A stretch of DNA of 64,000 nucleotides from Pictodentalium vernedei (GCA_031216915.1 CM062297.1:537686971-537750970), one strand, 5' to 3'; counted from the first letter of the stretch, positions 11,963 through 23,670 are shown. The notes: generated from the letters alone by a model not told the origin. Numbers and translations: made by a program.

Positions 11963-13787
11963 AGCTCAACTTTGGCGAAGCCAAATTTGAGCTTTTGTCA
12001 TGGCCCGTCGTCCGTCTGTCCGTTCGTCAACAATTGGATACGGCTCGGGCTACAGGCCGTATTTATGAACCGATCTTTACGAAACTTCTTGGGTACCTTT
12101 TCTATGACCGTGGGACAAGAACGAGTGTTTTTGGGTGCGGTCCGAAATTCAAGATGGCTGCCAGCCGCCATTTTGTACCGACAATGCAGAAATCTGTTTT
12201 TTGTACAGAACTTCCATATCAAAGCTCTGATTTGAATAATTTTTTGTATGAATGTTTAGTACCATGGGATGCATCACATATAATACGGGTTTTTTTGTCG
12301 TGCATAAATTGTGCAAATTAGACTAATTTTGATGTTTTTTGGTGTTACTTTCAGCACTGTAAGTGCAAATGCCAATACGGCTCGGGCTAGAGGCCGTATT
12401 TATGAACCGATCTTTATGAAACTTCTTGGGTACCTTTGGTATCACCGTGGGACGAGAACGAGTGTTTTTGCGTCCAGTCCGAAATTCAAGATGGCCAATG
12501 GCAGCCATTTTGTACAAAATTAGATGCAATCAGATTTTTGCACAGAATTTCCATATGAAAGCGCTGATTTGAATAATTTTTTGTGTGAATGTTTAGTACC
12601 ATGGGATATATCACATATAATACGGGTTTTTTCTCGTGCAGAAATTATGCAAATTTAGATGAACTTTGATTTTTTCAGTGCGACTTACACACAGTAAGTA
12701 CACATGTCAATACGGCTCAGACTAGAGTCTGTATTTATGAACTGATCTTCACGAAATGCCTTGGGTACCTTTGTTATCACCTTGGGGCGAGAACGAGTGT
12801 TTCTGGGTGCGGTCTAAAATTCAAGATGGCTGCCAGTGGCCATTTTGTACCGAAATTAGGTCTAATCAGTTTTTTGTACACAACTTCTATACAGCTCAGA
12901 CAAGAGACCATATTTATGAACCAATCTTTACGAAACTTCTTGGGTACCTTTGTTATCACCGTGGGATGAGAACGAGTGTTTTTGGGTTTGGTCCAAAATT
13001 CAAGATGGCCACCAGCAGCCTTTTTGTACCAAAATTAGTGCAATCAGTCTTTTGTACAGAACTTCTGTATGAAAGTTCTGATTTGAATAAATTTTTGTAT
13101 GAATGTTTAGTAACATGGAATACATCACATATTGTAAGGGTTTTTTTTTCGTGCAGAAATTATGCAAATTAGATGAACTTTGATTTATTCAGTGCTACTT
13201 ACACAATGTAAGCACACATGTCAATACGGCTCAGGGTAGAGGCTGTATTTATGAACCGATCTTCACAAAACTTCTTGGGTACCTTTGTTATCACCTTGGG
13301 ATGAGAATGAGTGTTTCTGGGTACGGTCCAAAATTCAAGATGGCTGCCAGTGGCCATTTTGTACTGAAATTAGGTCCAATCAGTTTTTTGTCACAAGTTC
13401 TATGCAGCTCGTATTTATGAACTGATCTTCACAAAACTTCTTGGGTACCTTTGTTTTCACCTTGGGACAGGAACGAGTGTGTTTTGGGGTGCCTTTGTTA
13501 TCACTGTGCTATGAGAACAAATATTTTGGGGTTCAGTCAGACCCACTCTGGGACTCAAAGATTTCTTTTCTAGTTTAGCATCTAACTGTCGCCCACCTTT
13601 ACAATACTTTACCTATGCATTTGTTACAGGCAACGGTCAATATTTATGTACAGACCGTCACAATACTTAATATGTGCCTTTGTTATCAGGTCATTACCTA
13701 GATGTTTGTCATTGCTGTGTCACATACTATACACGCACATGTCTTTGTCTTGACAAGTTGAGCTACAGTGTCATTGACACTTTCATT
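11963..13787 (+). mobile_element. HINE-like element, AGCTCAACTT family (copy A)
   Basis: The 5' hairpin AGCTCAACTTTGGCGAAGCC, with its AAATTTGAGCT return arm, is followed by a CGTCGTCCGTCTGTCC tract. An array of about 180-340 bp units follows, each with CGTATTTATGAACCGATC, AAATTCAAGATGGC and TACAGAACTTC. The 3' end is CAAGTTGAGCT, the inverse of the 5' arm, followed by the hairpin AGTGTCATTGACACT and TTCATT. No protein is encoded. The structure fits a non-autonomous Helentron-type rolling-circle element. Confidence 0.75.
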
Positions 13788-14977
13788 TATTTATTGGTGT
13801 TTAATGTCACATATTTCTGCACAGTGGCTAATCATGACCACGACAGTTTTTCGGGTGAAGGAAGTCAGAGTACTCAGGAAGAACCACTGGGCAACAATGA
13901 GCAACTGTCAGATCCCCCACATACTAACTCGTTAGCACTGGTTTAAGACGGGTGCACCATCGATGTATAGTACGCTTTAGTACACAGCGCCACCATGCAC
14001 CCACGTAGGCAATGGGGTGAAGTATCTTGCCCAAGGACAGAGTGAGGACCTCTCGCCTTGCAGCCTGCACCTCTGCCAACTGAGCCACTGCGCCCCCATT
14101 TAAAGGATTAAAATGGAGTATTTAAAGGGAATATTTTAACCCTCTGAAGATCTTAATATGGGGGCATTATTCAGAAAGACTGGGAAATGCATTTTATTAC
14201 ACCTTAATGCGTTTCTACAGTTTATGAATGTATTTCATCACTCAAATTAGTGGGCAGAGCCAAAAATGTCCATTTCTGATTCGTGTATCAAACCTTTTGA
14301 ATGCAGGTCACATATATGCCATTTCTGGTTTCTTATAAAAATGTTCTGATTCCTGTTTGAATATCTGTAAATACTGCTAATGAAAAACCCATTTCTGATT
14401 AGTTAAAAGATCTTTTACTCCCGAAAATAAGCCTCCATGAATTCTCTTTCTTTATAGTTTATTCCTGCTACTTGAACCCTTTTCACACAGACTTGAATTT
14501 ACTGGTGGCAGTAAATTCTGTTTCTCTAGTTTTCCTTTCCTTTTCTGAGTATTAAAATGAAGCACCTATACAATGTGCTAACATATTTTTAAAAATTGAC
14601 TTGATAGCAATATTTATTTTGTGTTGGACTCCACATTGTGGGGGTATTTCATTAACTGTACTTACAAACGGCTCTAGTTTGTGTGAAGCTTCTTTAGGAA
14701 CAACAGAAAGGAATGGTCCAAAAAAAATTGCCATTGGTTTTATCATGGTGTACTTTTCCAGGACTTTGAAAAGATGTTGAGTCATCATTTTTTAACCCTA
14801 TGAGTAATGGGAAAAACATTAAAGAATCTTCCCCCATACCACTGCTCCAAAGGTTTTCATATTTCACATTTCACATATAACATATTTGGAAGATTCATTC
14901 ACATGTTTGTTGAAATCAAATCCCAGGGTCCATATGGGAGCCCAAATGTTCAGATTCGTGCAATATGAGGAGTATTT
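13598..14977 (+). repeat. Segmental duplication, copy 1
   Basis: Nearly identical to 17815-19191 over 1.38 kb. It covers the 3' end of the HINE, a SINE and following unique sequence. The visible differences are a handful of single bases and short indels (for example a 6-8 base length difference near 13730 and one G/C-run change near 13955). Confidence 0.95.
13788..14097 (-). mobile_element. tRNA-derived SINE, inverted, B box deleted
   Basis: Read on the minus strand it starts GGGGGCGCAGTGGCTCAGTT, an A-box region like the SINE at 50632. It ends in the same CATTAAACACCAATAAATAA-type tail. Compared with that copy, the stretch holding the B box (GGTTCGAATCC) is missing between GAGGTCCTC and GTCCTTGGGCAAG, so the pol III promoter is broken. 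It is inserted next to the 3' end of the HINE. Confidence 0.85.
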
Positions 14978-15045
14978 TTTAAAAATCTTCTTCCAATCCA
15001 CCCATCAGAATCTTTTCATATTTGGTATGCAACATCCCTGGAAGT

Positions 15046-15083
<38 letters not shown>

Positions 15084-15360
15084 TTCAAGTTTGTTCAAAC
15101 CAAGTCCCTGGGTTCATGTTTGGGCTCCACCCCGAATTATAACTTTAATACAAACAAGGAATATTCTTTAAAAATCTTTTTTTTTCAGATCTATCGGTCA
15201 GAATCTTTGGATATTTGGTATAAGCTTCTCTTAGGAGGGGCAGATGCAACTTGCTCAGATCAACTCCCTGTGTTGTTGCGCAGATCAACTCCCTGTGTTG
15301 ATATTTAGGCTACCATGTCAGGTGAGCACCCTCAGGCCCCTGGGGGGCCTCTTTTTTAAA
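14640..15360 (+). repeat. AGGTGAGC-family HINE remnant with 3' end
   Basis: The units GGAATGGTCCAAAAAAAATT, GATTCAAGTTTGTTCA and TTCATGTTTGGGCTCC lead to a 3' terminus: GCTACCATGTCAGGTGAGCA and an AGGCCCC..GGGGGCCT hairpin at about 15335-15352. The terminus is the same as at 29278-29318. Confidence 0.75.
15045..15082 (+). repeat. Poly-G tract (about 38 bases)
   Basis: An almost pure G run lies inside a HINE unit at the place where other copies read GGGGTGAGATTCAAG. Length may be unreliable in the assembly. Confidence 0.9.
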
Positions 15361-16295
15361 ATGAGTTTTAAAGGATTTTGAGCTATTTAATGCCCAAAGC
15401 CTCCCCCAGACCCCCCTCCCCCCCCCCCCACACACACACCCTATATTCCCAATTATCACAATTCTTGTCTTATTTCATAATCCTTTCATAAACATTGAAC
15501 ATTATCCTTTTCATCAGTCACAACACACAGACAAGTTAAGCTACAGTATCATTGACACTTTCATTTTGGTACATATCCCTCCCCTGTGACATTTAGGAAA
15601 TTTCTCCCAAAATGCATTTTGAAGGATTGGGAGTTATAACATGCAAAAAAAATAATTTGGCTCCCCCAGTAGAGCCCTGATAGTGGCTTCTTGCACTCAC
15701 CCAGTTAAGACTCCTTTGGGCCACTCGTCTTTTAAAGTTTTGCTGAAGTAATTGAAAGAGAGTATGTGGCATGAACATGCAATAATAATAATAATACCCG
15801 GTAGTCCATTTTATTTATTTATTTTTTTTTTTTTGCTAAACCTGATTGAAAGTCAGGGGGGGGGGGGGGGCTAAAGTGAACATTTCTGTCCGTTTTCCAT
15901 CATCTATCCATCGTCCATCCGACATGAACTTTAAATTGTCAACTTCTCCTTATCACATGTCAATTCAAGTGTGTTCACATAAAGTTGCCACACTCACAAG
16001 GGGCATTACTCTGATGATAGCGCCCATAGATTTTTTTCCAAAATTAAAAAAATCTTCTCCAGAACCCATGATTAGAATCTGTTGATATTTGGTATATAAC
16101 AGGTTGGGGTGGGGTGGGGGGGTAGGTGGGGGAGTGGGGTTGGGGGGGGGGTGTTGGAGCAGATTTAAAACAGATTTAAGTTCAAATCGAGTCCCTGCAT
16201 TAATATTGGGGAGCCTCGGTTTTAACTTAGTGCAGTTTGAGGGGAATTTCTATAAAAATCTTCTTCAGATCCACCAGTAAGAATGCTTTCATATA
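15361..16295. repeat. C/G-tract-rich repeat fragments
   Basis: These include a C-run at 15415-15430 and a CATTGACACTTTCATTT end copy near 15550. A head near 15838 (CCTGATTGAAAGTCAGG) is followed by a G-run and a CATCCGTCC-type tract, and G-rich sequence lies at 16103-16155. These are short, mixed remnants of the hairpin-headed families, with no coding sequence. Confidence 0.55.
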
Positions 16296-17814
16296 CTACT
16301 CAAAGTTGCTAAGCGCCAAGTATATCCAACTACCTGTTTTACATTTTAGTTGAAATATTGTTATGAAAAGTGTATATATTTTTTATTTAATTATATCTTT
16401 AATGATTTAAGTACAGAAATTAAGATTCAGTTTGTGTTTGACATTATTTTTTTAGCTTTTGAATACGATAACCATGGAAAATGTATACTATTGTTAAAAG
16501 AGGAAATTTTTCAAATTTGCCAAAAAATTGAAGGAGCGAACTGGTATGGGTTCAATATTGAGTATGAGACCCATTACTGTTAATTACAGCATGACAAAGC
16601 CTTATGCTCCCAATCAGGTTCCTGATGGTCCTTTGTGGGATGTTGTTCTATTCTTGGACCATCATGGCACCAAACTCCTGGACACTTCTTGGCTTGACTT
16701 GATGGGCTGAAATTGCAAGCTGCAACTCATTCCAGACATGTTCGATTGGATTGAGGCCAGGGGATCTTGCTGGCTTGTCCATAAGCTCAATTCCCTCCCC
16801 CGTCGGTACTCCCGGACAGCATAGGCAACATGAGGACGGGCATTATCGTCCATCAGAATGAATCTATCACCCACTGCACCTGCATAAATCTCACGTGGGC
16901 ATCCAGGATCTCATCAATATACCGCTGTGCAGTCAATGTACCACAGTCAAGGACACAGAGCTCTGTACGCCATCCCAGCTGATGCCGCCCCAGACCATTA
17001 TTGATCCTCAACCATATGTCCAGCAATGTTGGCTGCATGGAATCGCTCTCCTGGACTTCTCCATACCCTAGAGTGCATATCTGTGTAGTCTAGGCAGTAC
17101 CATGACTCATTTGTGAAAGGGACAGGATGCCAATCTTCTCTGGTGCATCCAACATGGTCTATGCCCCATTCATATCATGTCTGGCGGTGGTTCTGAGACA
17201 GCAGAATGTGAATATATGGTCTTCTCGATCGGAGACCACCTTCCTGCAACCTTGCCCAGATAGTCTGTGTTGAAACATTTACCCTGGATGGATTCTGAAG
17301 GTCACTGTGAAGCTGGGTTGGTGTTGCAAAGTGGTTCCTATGGGCCCAAATGATCAAAACCAGTCTTCAACTGCAGATGTTGCCTTGTCTCTGCCACCAC
17401 CATACCATCTTACTGGTGTGCCATACTGCTGAAATCTTGCTCAGGCTCTGGTGATGGTGCACACCAAGGGCTTCACCAACCTGACGATGCGTAGCCCCTT
17501 GCTCCACCATCCCGCCACATTTCTGCTTCAGACAAATGTGTTCTTACATTTGCATTCACCATATTCAATCATTAAATAACAAGGGTTTGTGTTAAAATGA
17601 AGATTGAATACCCTACATGTCATGTACATGTAGACAGTACACGAAAATATCATAAAAATCAAGGGGTACATGCTTTCCATGACTGTCACAAGAAGTCTGC
17701 CTGTCAAGAGAGCTGATGTAAACACTGGGGACCGTCTCAATACATTCCTCAATCATATCCACCAAAAATATCGCAAATGTGTCACAAGAAAATTTCACAA
17801 TGATGTGTCAAATA
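16296..17814 (-). mobile_element. Tc1-type transposon, inverted second copy, 5' end truncated
   Basis: The end at 16296 has the same terminal repeat (ACTCAAAGTTGCTAAGCGCC) as the element at 5396-6959. The other end stops inside the element at CACAATGATGTGTCAAATAT (about 17814), without the terminal repeat, exactly where the duplicated segment 17815-19191 begins. Confidence 0.9.
16552..17562 (-). pseudogene. Tc1-family transposase, broken (second copy)
   Basis: The start is at 17562 (ATGGTGAATGCAAATG on the minus strand). Recognisable parts include the helix-turn-helix region, TQLHSDLQNPSRVNVSTQTI (about 17300-17240), a MGDRFILMDDNARPHVAYAV segment holding the second catalytic Asp, and a QSNMSGMSCSLQFQ stretch that is a shifted frame of the IEH(V)W region. 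Frames change several times and stops are frequent, so it is more decayed than the copy at 5676. It could only be a substrate for a transposase supplied elsewhere, and with one end missing probably not even that. Confidence 0.88.
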
Positions 17815-19191
17815 TTTACAATACTTTACCTATGCATTTGTTACAGGCAACGGTCAATATTTATGTACAGACCGTCACAATACTTAATATGTGCCTTTGT
17901 TATCAGGTCATTACCTAGATGTTTGTCATTGCTGTGTCACATACTATACATGTCTTTGTCTTGACAAGTTGAGCTACAGTGTCATTGACACTTTCATTTA
18001 TTTATTGGTGTTTAATGTCACATATTTCTGCACAGTGGCTAATCATGACCACGACAGTTTTTCGGGTGAAGGAAGTCAGAGTACTCAGGAAGAACCACTG
18101 GGCAACAACGAGCAACTGTCAGATCCCCCACATACTAACTCGTTAGCACTGGTTTAAGACGGTGTGCACCATCGATGTATAGTACGCTTTAGTACACAGC
18201 GCCACCATGCACCCCACGTAGGCAATGGGGTGAAGTATCTTGCCCAAGGACAGAGTGAGGACCTCTCGCCTTGCAGCCTGCACCTCTGCCAACTGAGCCA
18301 CTGCGCCCCCATTTAAAGGATTAAAATGGAGTATTTAAAGGGAATATTTTAACCCTCTGAAGATCTTAATATGGGGGCATTATTCAGAAAGACTGGGAAA
18401 TGCATTTTATTACACCTTAATGCGTTTCTACAGTTTATGAATGTATTTCATCACTCAAATTAGTGGGCAGAGCCAAAAATGTCCATTTCTGATTCGTGTA
18501 TCAAACCTTTTGAATGCAGGTCACATATATGCCATTTCTGGTTTCTTATAAAAATGTTCTGATTCCTGTTTGAATATCTGTAAATACTGCTAATGAAAAA
18601 CCCATTTCTGATTAGTTAAAAGATCTTTTACTCCCGAAAATAAGCCTCCATGAATTCTCTTTCTTTATAGTTTATTCCTGCTACTTGAACCCTTTTCACA
18701 CAGACTTGAATTTACTGGTGGCAGTAAATTCTGTTTCTCTAGTTTTCCTTTCCTTTTCTGAGTATTAAAATGAAGCACCTATACAATGTGCTAACATATT
18801 TTTAAAAATTGACTTGATAGCAATATTTATTTTGTGTTGGACTCCACATTGTGGGGGTATTTCATTAACTGTACTTACAAACGGCTCTAGTTTGTGTGAA
18901 GCTTCTTTAGGAACAACAGAAAGGAATGGTCCAAAAAAAATTGCCATTGGTTTTATCATGGTGTACTTTTCCAGGACTTTGAAAAGATGTTGAGTCATCA
19001 TTTTTTAAACCCTATGAGTAATGGGAAAAACATTAAAGAATCTTCCCCCATACCACTGCTCCAAAGGTTTTCATATTTCACATTTCACATATAACATATT
19101 TGGAAGATTCATTCACATGTTTGTTGAAATCAAATCCAAGGGTCCATATGGGAGCCCAAATGTTCAGATTCGTGCAATATGAGGAGTATTT
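17815..19191 (+). repeat. Segmental duplication, copy 2, ending at the gap
   Basis: Nearly identical to 13598-14977. It contains the same HINE 3' end, SINE copy and downstream unique sequence, and is cut off by the run of N. Near-identity and the gap suggest either a very recent duplication or an assembly artefact (unmerged haplotypes). Confidence 0.95.
18003..18312 (-). mobile_element. tRNA-derived SINE, duplicate of the 13788 copy
   Basis: It is the same inverted SINE with the same B-box deletion, carried along in the duplicated segment. It is therefore not an independent insertion. Confidence 0.85.
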
Positions 19192-19291
19192 NNNNNNNNN
19201 NNNNNNNNNNNNNNNNNNNNNNNNNNNNNNNNNNNNNNNNNNNNNNNNNNNNNNNNNNNNNNNNNNNNNNNNNNNNNNNNNNNNNNNNNNN
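19192..19291. other. Assembly gap (100 N)
   Basis: Exactly 100 N bases, a conventional placeholder for a gap of unknown size. Sequence on the right side does not continue the duplicated segment. Confidence 0.99.
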
Positions 19292-20027
19292 CTTTTTTGC
19301 CAATCAATTTTACTTAGTATTCCAAGCTTAAAGATTTGGATTAAAGTTCTGCTTTTTAAGGTTCTACCTTTCATTTTCCAAACACTCTGTTACAACGTCA
19401 TTTCTTTTTTTCATTTCGGGCAATGTCTACTGAAGCTATACACAGTGGATTTCAAATAATATTGGCATTAATTTAACCCTTTCACAACGCTTTTCGAACT
19501 TAGTTTCTTTAAATTTCAAATTAGGCTTCTACCACATACTTTGTTACTTTTTATCGCCTCCCACAAGGGAGGGATATAGCACAGAGCTCGCTCCATCAGT
19601 CTAATTGTCAGCCCATCCACCGTCCAGCAGTCCATCCGTCTGTCCGATTTTTCTTTATGCTATAACTTAAACATAAGTTAACAGATTTCAATTCTTTTCA
19701 GTACATATTTCTCGGTCAAGTTTGATGACAACAATTAGCCAATAAAAATTGTTGAAGTTATTTCCCTGCCCAGCCTCCCTTCCCCCTCCCCCCCCCCCCC
19801 CCCAAAAAAAATTTTCTCCTCATTATGCATTTTGAACTATTTACAGTTACTACATACAGAACCCTTTTTTAAACTCATCTACCCCCCCCCCCCCCTCCCT
19901 GGGCGCAATTAGGCACTTTTTTTTCCTTTCGTGAAAAATACTTTTTTACAGTTCTGGTTAAAGTTTGTGGTTAAAACCCAGACAAACACACCCCCCCACC
20001 CCCCCCCCCCAATTAGGCATTTTTATT
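19292..20027. repeat. Repeat head and C-tract units
   Basis: At 19551 the head ATCGCCTCCCACAAGGGAGG is followed by GATATAGCACAGAGC and a GTCCATCCGTCTGTCC tract, as at 50160. From 19760 there are units with CATTTTGAACTATTTACAGT, long C-runs and AATTAGGCA. Bases 19292-19550 are unassigned. Confidence 0.6.
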
Positions 20028-21330
20028 ATGTCTCCCCCTTCCAGAAGGGAGACATTTTGTTTTAGTGCATATTCTTCTTCTTCTTCTCCTTCTTCTTCTT
20101 CTTCTTCTTCTTCTCATACAAACTTTGTCCGTGCCATAACTTTTTTGTCTTTTGACCTACACCTTAGATACTTGTCCTGTGGATGTATCACCATGAACCG
20201 GTGTGCAGTGTACCATAGTGACCTTCAGGTGACCTTGGCCTTTGACCTGAAGGTCAGATTTATGTGTTTTTTCATGGGAAACATCACACAAACTTTGTAC
20301 GGGCCATCACTGTTTTGTCTTGACCTACACCTAGATACTTGGCATGTGGATGTATCACCATGAACCGGTGTGCAGTGTATCATAGTGACCTTCATGTGAC
20401 CTTGACCTTTGACCTGAAGGTCAGATTTATGCGCTTTTTTAAGGGAAACTGTCTGGACCAGAACTTTTTTGTATTTCGAGTCAGGCTTTAGATATTTGGC
20501 ATGTGGATGTATCACCATGAGCCCGTGTGTAGCGTACCATTGTGACCGTCATGTGACCTTGGCTTTTGATCTGAAGGTCAGATATGTGCTTTTTTCAAGG
20601 AAAGTTTGTCCGGACCAAAACTTGTTTGTCTTTTGAGCCAGGCCTTAGATATTTGGCATGTGGATGTATCACCATGAGCCGGTGTGTCACATACCATTGT
20701 GACCTTCATGTGACCTTGACCTCAAGGTCAAATTTTATGTACTTCAAATAGGGAGTAATTGTCCAGACCAGAATTGTTTTTGTTTTTTGACCTAGGACTT
20801 GGTTATTATGTCTCCCCTTCCCAGAAGGGGGACATATTGTTTCACTGCATATTCTTCTTCTTGTCATACAAACTTTGTCTGGGGCATAACCTTTTTGTCT
20901 TTTGACCTAGACCATTGATATTTGGCATGTGGATGTATCACCATGAGCCGGTGTGTCGCGTACCATAGTGACCTTCATGTGACCTTGACCTTTGACCTGA
21001 AGGTCAGATTTTTGTGCTTTTTAAGGGAAACATTGTCCGGGGCATAACTTTTTTGTCTTTTGACCTAGACTGTAGATATTTGGCATGTGGATGTATCACC
21101 ATGAGCCGGTGTGTTGCGTACCATAGTGACCTTCATGTGACCTTGACCTTTGACCTGAAGGTCAGATTTATGTGCTTTTTAAGGGGAAACTTTATCCGGA
21201 CCAGAACTTTTTGTCTTTTGACCTGGACCTTAGATATTTGGCATGATTGTCAATATTATTCATGTATATATAATTTGCAGTGCATTAAATAGAAAGGAAG
21301 GGGAGCCATATGTTTTTAGTGTGCTAAAAC
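20028..21330 (+). mobile_element. HINE-like element, ATGTCTCCC family, with nuclear-receptor motif array
   Basis: The heads TATGTCTCCCCCTTCCAGAA and TATGTCTCCCCTTCCCAGAA (20035, 20816) each return to GGGAGACAT or GGGGGACAT. Units of about 160-170 bp follow with GGCATGTGGATGTATCACCA and GTGACCTTCATGTGACCTTG. The end, GGAAGGGGAGCCATATG (about 21296-21312), inversely matches the head. The exact 19-mer TGACCTTGACCTTTGACCT occurs at 20397, 20980 and 21138, and a one-base variant near 20231. Confidence 0.7.
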
Positions 21331-22212
21331 AGTTCTAGTTTTTTTTTCTTGTCCCTAAAAATGCATTTTGAACTATTTACAGTCACTACATGCGGAACAT
21401 TTTTTTTAAACTTACATACCCCCCTCCCCTCCTTCGGGGACCAATTAAGCACTTTTTTTTTTTTTTGCTTTTTTACAGTTTTGGTTAACTTAAACAAAAG
21501 TTAACAGATATCAATGCTTTTCAGTACATATCTCTAGGTCAAGTTTGATGACAACAATTAGCCAATGAAATTGTTGAAGTTATTTCCCTGCCCAGCCTCC
21601 CTTCCCCCCTCCCCCCCCCAAAATTTTCTCTCCATTATGCATTTTGAACTATTTACAGTTACTACATGCAGAACCGTTTTTTAAACTCATCTACACCCCC
21701 CCCCCCCCCTCTCCCCCCTGGGCGCAATTAGGCACTTTTTTTTTCCTTTCGTCAAAAATCCTTTTAGAACGGTTAAAGTTTGTGGTTAGAAACCCAGACA
21801 AACACCACCCCCCCCCCCCCCCCCCCCCCCCCCAATTAGGCATTTTTCTTTTTTTTCTTTCCCTCAAAATGCATTTTGGACTATTTACAGTCACTACATC
21901 GGAGCCTTTTTTAAACTCACATACCCCCCTCCCCTCCCCCAGGGGCAACTTTTTTTTCTTTTTTTTTGTTGCTTTTTTACAGTTTTGGTTAAAGTTTGTG
22001 GTTAAAAAACCAGAACTCAACCCCCCCCCCCCCCCCCCCCCCCCAAAGGTGCCAGTTACTCATTTTTTTTTCTCTTTGCTCAACATGCATTCTGAAGGAT
22101 TTAGACTGACCACATGCGGAAAAAAAATGGAGTCCCCTAACACTCTCCCCACCCCCACTACCTCCTCACCCAGGGCCATTTAAGCAATATTTTTTCTTAG
22201 GTACAAAATGCA
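21331..22212. repeat. C-tract repeat units (about 130-150 bp)
   Basis: Repeated blocks read ATGCATTTTGAACTATTTAC, a C-run, an (A)ATTAGGCA phrase, a T-run and TTTGTGGTTAAA. C-runs of 15-30 bases occur near 21693, 21808 and 22020. The long Pro/His-rich frames over this area are translations of the C-runs, not genes. Confidence 0.75.
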
Positions 22213-22930
22213 TTTTTAGCCATATTCCATCCATCCGTCGGTCCATCCATATGTCTGTAAACAATTGGTTTCCAACCAAATAACTCCAGTTTGGATTATT
22301 TGATTTCAACCAAAGTTCATATGTGTACTTTCCAGCTAGTAATACAGGCCAGGTTTGAATATAGGTTCCATAACTCCCTCACCCCTCCCCCCCCCCTCCA
22401 CACACACACATGCACACAGACATACAATCACCCCCCCCCCCCCCATGCACACACACACATGCACACACACACACAAACACCCCCCCCCCCCCCCAACCCC
22501 CACCCAGACACACATGTCACTTAGGCAATTATTTCCAAAATGCATTTTGAAGGATTTGGAGTTATTACATGCAAAAATAGAAAATTGTCCAGCATTGCTT
22601 TATGTACTGCATCTTTAATCCTTTACCTAACACAAGCTGAAGCCAACAGTACAAATTATTTTTCTGAAACATCAGATTTTTTCATTTTTTACTTCTAACC
22701 TTTGCTTATTAGTCCTTATTAAGCTCATCAAGCATTAATAGGTCATGAGGTATGTTTTGGGGTAGAGAAATGAAAAAATAAAATTTGAATAGCAATTTTT
22801 AGGAACATCATGAGTGCTGATATAGCAGATTCGTTAGATAAGCGGTTAACAAAAATGGGTCAGGACTATTTTGTGTCTAAGCATTGCCATTGCTGGGACA
22901 GTCGGGCTGTATGCGTGACATCACTCTAGA
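22213..22930 (+). mobile_element. HINE-like element, AGTCGGGCT-ended family, head truncated
   Basis: It starts TTTTAGCC, a CCATCCGTCGG tract and ACAATTGGTTTCCAACCAA. It contains C-runs and CA repeats (22380-22510) and ends GGACAGTCGGGCTG..TGCGTGACATCACTCTAG at about 22900-22928. A fuller copy with head AGCCTGACTG lies at 46693-47419. Confidence 0.7.
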
Positions 22931-23130
22931 ATTGTATTTGTCATGTACCTGTTATATAATATTATTTGCAAATTCATTCAATCCTTCAAGTCATAGATTT
23001 TATGTAAATAACATCTTTAATAAATCATTTGTAACAAATATACCATATTTACTTCTTTGTATAACATATATATTGTTGTGAATGGATCAGTATATGTTGA
23101 CCATGAAAAAAAATGATTTTGTGCTTACAG
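22931..23130. other. Intron tail before the acidic exon
   Basis: AT-rich unique sequence ending TTTTGTGCTTACAG, a clear 3' splice acceptor. Confidence 0.6.
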
Positions 23131-23217
23131 ATCAGCATCTACAGATTCAGGAGAGGAAGACAGTGCAGAATCTTCAACTGATGAGGAAGAAGAAAGCACA
23201 ACCGCTGATGAAGAAAG
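23131..23217 (+). CDS. Probable internal exon of the TEX2-like gene (acidic, 29 codons)
   Basis: It is flanked by TGCTTACAG and by GTATTATTT. The frame that continues exon 2638-3797 (phase 2 in and phase 2 out, 87 bp) reads SASTDSGEEDSAESSTDEEE and on to TTADEE: Ser/Thr/Glu/Asp only, typical of a disordered casein-kinase-type acidic segment and matching the acidic first exon. It would lie just after the membrane hairpin, on the cytosolic side. The other open frame (QHLQIQERKTVQNLQ) needs a different phase. The GT at 23218 has a weak context, and further exons may lie unseen in the intron. No domain can be assigned from this piece alone. Confidence 0.55.
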
Positions 23218-23540
23218 GTATTATTTTTTCAAATTTTTTCCTAATACATACGTTTGAAATTATATAAGTATGCCCCATGCTGGAAGTTTGCTAATCCTTC
23301 TGTCAATCTGTAACCAGAAACTGCTGCATGTTTTTCCTTTCTTCTTTATATCCTATACTCCACTTGTTCTTGAACATCCAAAATATTAACAGAGAGTGAT
23401 TTAAAGATATTCCTGTTTTCAGGAAATTTAAGTATGATAAAGAAGTGGAAATAATTCTTCTTCTCTTACAACTTTTACCTTACAGGAATAACAGATGAGA
23501 TTTGCAAAATAAATTCTGGAATAACCAACAAGTTTTATTA
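23218..23540. other. Unique intronic sequence
   Basis: No repeats or coding segments are visible; it ends at the next repeat head. Confidence 0.45.
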
Positions 23541-23670
23541 TTATACCCTCACTTTCGAAGAAAATGGGGGTATACTGGATTACATGCGTCCGTCCATCTG
23601 TCCGTCCATCTGTCTGTGCATCCGTGTGTGAGTCCATCCGAGAATATTCATAACTTAAGTAAATTATTAT
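23541..23670 (+). repeat. Truncated repeat head, ATACCCTCACTTTCG type
   Basis: TATACCCTCACTTTCGAAGA, then AAATGGGGGTATA, forms a hairpin head. It is followed by a CCGTCCATCTGTCCGTCC tract and ATTCATAACTTAAG, and is interrupted by the next head at 23672. A similar head lies at 29752. Confidence 0.65.

Noticed and set aside
21644..22183. Long proline-rich open frame
   Set aside because: It is the translation of C-runs and T-runs in C-tract repeats; length and frame depend on homopolymers.
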